Position numbers and translations under genes: made by a program. A DNA stretch of 64,000 bases from Aeromicrobium erythreum (GTDB lineage Bacteria > Actinomycetota > Actinomycetes > Propionibacteriales > Nocardioidaceae), in assembly GCF_001509405.1 (NCBI RefSeq), contig NZ_CP011502.1, positions 2,294,001 to 2,358,000 on the forward strand, in the 5' to 3' direction. The notes below the pieces were generated by a model. It worked only from the letters and a program-made list of their open reading frames with translations. It was not told the DNA's origin and made no database searches. How positions within the stretch are numbered: position 1 is the first letter of the stretch; each line of letters opens with the position of its first letter. Below, in pieces: positions 62,618 through 64,000 of this stretch.

Positions 62618-63466
62618 GTGCCTCTCCTACGCCCCGGCCACGTCTCCCCGCTGCGTCACGTCCCGTCGACGATCGATCGTCCCGAGTACGTCGGCCAGGC
62701 GGCGCCGCTGCCCTACCGTGGCCCGCTGGTGCGCGACGCCGACACCATCGAGCGGATGCGGGTCGCGGGCCGGATCGCTGCCCAGGCCCTCGACGCCGTC
62801 GAGGCAGCGATCGCCCCGGGCGTCACGACCGACGAGCTCGACCGGGTCGGTCACACCTTCCTCCTCGACCACGGCGCCTACCCGTCGACGCTCGGCTACC
62901 GCGGCTACCCGAAGTCGCTGTGCAGCAGCGTCAACGAGGTGATCTGCCACGGCATCCCCGACGACCGTCCGCTGGAGGACGGCGACATCGTCAACATCGA
63001 CATCACCGCCTACGTCGACGGCGTGCACGGCGACACCAACAAGACCTATCTCGTGGGCGATGTCGACGAGGAGTCGCGGCTGCTCGTCGAGCGCACCCGC
63101 GAGGCCACCCACCGGGCGATCCGCGCCGTGAAGCCGGGCCGACGCATCAACGTGATCGGTGCCGTCATCGAGGCCTACGCCAAGCGGTTCGGCTACGGCG
63201 TCGTGCGCGACTTCACGGGTCACGGGGTGGGCCCCGCGTTCCACGACGGCCTGATCGTGCCGCACTACGACGATCCCGCCGCGGACACCGTCATCGAGGT
63301 GGGCATGACGTTCACCATCGAGCCCATGCTCACCCTCGGCACGATCGAGTGGGACCAGTGGGACGACGGCTGGACGGCCGTCACCCGCGACGGCTCGCGC
63401 ACCGCCCAGTTCGAGCACACGCTGCTCGTCACCCCCGACGGCGCGGAGATCCTCACCCTCCCCTGA
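62618..63466 (+). CDS. map: methionine aminopeptidase type I
   Basis: Protein of 282 aa that removes N-terminal methionine. Metal ligands are in [22 protein letters not shown] (two Asp), FTGHGVG (His), FTIEPM (Glu) and QFEHT (Glu). The N-terminal extension of about 30 residues contains a Pro-rich [15 protein letters not shown] linker as in actinobacterial MapB. GTG start six bases after TAGCAT (62606-62611). Confidence 0.95.
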   Translation: MPLLRPGHVSPLRHVPSTIDRPEYVGQAAPLPYRGPLVRDADTIERMRVAGRIAAQALDAVEAAIAPGVTTDELDRVGHTFLLDHGAYPSTLGYRGYPKSLCSSVNEVICHGIPDDRPLEDGDIVNIDITAYVDGVHGDTNKTYLVGDVDEESRLLVERTREATHRAIRAVKPGRRINVIGAVIEAYAKRFGYGVVRDFTGHGVGPAFHDGLIVPHYDDPAADTVIEVGMTFTIEPMLTLGTIEWDQWDDGWTAVTRDGSRTAQFEHTLLVTPDGAEILTLP

Positions 63467-63544
63467 CTGTTTCCGTGGCATCAGAAACATCGTGGAAAGC
63501 GAGTAGGCGGCCAGCGCAGCGATATCTCCAAGTTCCGTGTAAGA

Positions 63545-63994
63545 CTACCGGCGCTTCTGGCCCTGACTCTGTCTCCCCGCTCCCCTGGACTTCGGCGCGA
63601 GCGAACTCACAAACTCAGACACGACTTCCGTCAACGGTTCGCCTACCGCAGCCTTGAAATTGAAGCCTACGAGCTGCAAGACCGTGAGCGTCTCGACGGA
63701 AACAAGCATCTTCAGCGCCTCCAGGGCCGCTTTGTCGTTTTCGCCTGACATACTCATCAGGGTCTCGGCCGTAGGGATCAGCTTCTCTGTAATGTAGGAG
63801 ATCTCTTCAGTCGTAATCGTCTGTGCCACGAGCTGCTCACGCAACACGTTGGCAATGCTCATCAGTTCCATGCGGTCGTCGACCAACTGGTTGATGATTT
63901 CAGCGAGCTCGTTGATCGTGTTCTCGTTCTGCTTTGCCGCACGAGCAGTTTGAACCCTGGTCTGCACGGCACCTGCCGTGTTCCGCGCAGCCAC
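63545..63994 (-). CDS. hypothetical protein, possibly truncated by the window edge
   Basis: At least 149 aa, all helical (coiled-coil-like), with a C-terminal basic tail (SRGAGRQSQGQKRR). No family recognised. GC content and codon use differ clearly from the flanking map gene, suggesting acquired DNA. A GTG at 63994 could be the start, but the frame stays open to the edge of the window. Confidence 0.6.
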   Translation of the reverse strand: MAARNTAGAVQTRVQTARAAKQNENTINELAEIINQLVDDRMELMSIANVLREQLVAQTITTEEISYITEKLIPTAETLMSMSGENDKAALEALKMLVSVETLTVLQLVGFNFKAAVGEPLTEVVSEFVSSLAPKSRGAGRQSQGQKRR

Positions 63995-64000
63995 CTCCGC

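Overview
The window is high-GC (roughly 70% or more by eye) actinobacterial chromosome. It carries WhiB, a PASTA-domain Ser/Thr kinase, a GlnE/GlnA1/GlnA2 set, DUF3043/DUF4191/DUF3152 proteins, many GTG starts and many leaderless genes. Gene order (gcvT, pepA, sucB, TIGR01777 oxidoreductase, lipB, lipA, DUF4191, RDD, glnA1 ... glnE, glnA2, panB) matches the conserved actinobacterial block known from Mycobacterium. Overall gene content suggests a Nocardioidaceae-type organism; Aeromicrobium is plausible but unproven. No rRNA, tRNA or CRISPR array was seen.

Layout. 0-22.1 kb is housekeeping: HtpX/PspA envelope stress, glycine cleavage T protein, leucyl aminopeptidase, the lipoamide pathway (lpd, sucB, lipB, lipA), an ABC-2 exporter, a two-component system, and glnA1 behind a textbook four-half-site GlnR operator. 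22.1-27.6 kb is an accessory defence-like island. Its first half is lower in GC and holds a C5 DNA methyltransferase overlapping a GHKL ATPase whose C-terminus carries a HEPN-type RNPxSH motif. Its second half is a MazG-like gene overlapping a GIY-YIG/Schlafen-group-3 helicase fusion. 27.6-43 kb is a mosaic of single genes, many convergent: subtilisin, PASTA kinase, an apparently circularly permuted photolyase, sugar dehydrogenase, prfC and small hypotheticals. 43.1-44.9 kb is a composite inverted-repeat element split by an IS30-family insertion. 44.9-51.8 kb is lipid modification: a TetR regulator divergent from a ferredoxin reductase and acyl-lipid desaturase pair, then an FAD oxidoreductase, DUF1365 and cyclopropane-synthase operon. 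51.9-63.5 kb returns to core genes (whiB, DUF3152, glnE, glnA2, nadE, panB, map) with a second, uninterrupted composite repeat between glnE and glnA2. The last 450 bases are an unrelated lower-GC gene running off the edge.

How the genes work together. Lipoate biosynthesis (LipB, LipA) lies beside the lipoyl enzymes that use it (SucB, Lpd). GlnE is expected to adenylylate GlnA1 (Tyr401 visible) but not GlnA2, where a Trp replaces that Tyr. The desaturase and its reductase, followed by the CFA-type operon, form a membrane-lipid remodelling district. The segment between glnA1 and glnE, contiguous in Mycobacterium, is expanded here to about 31 kb and contains nearly all of the accessory content.
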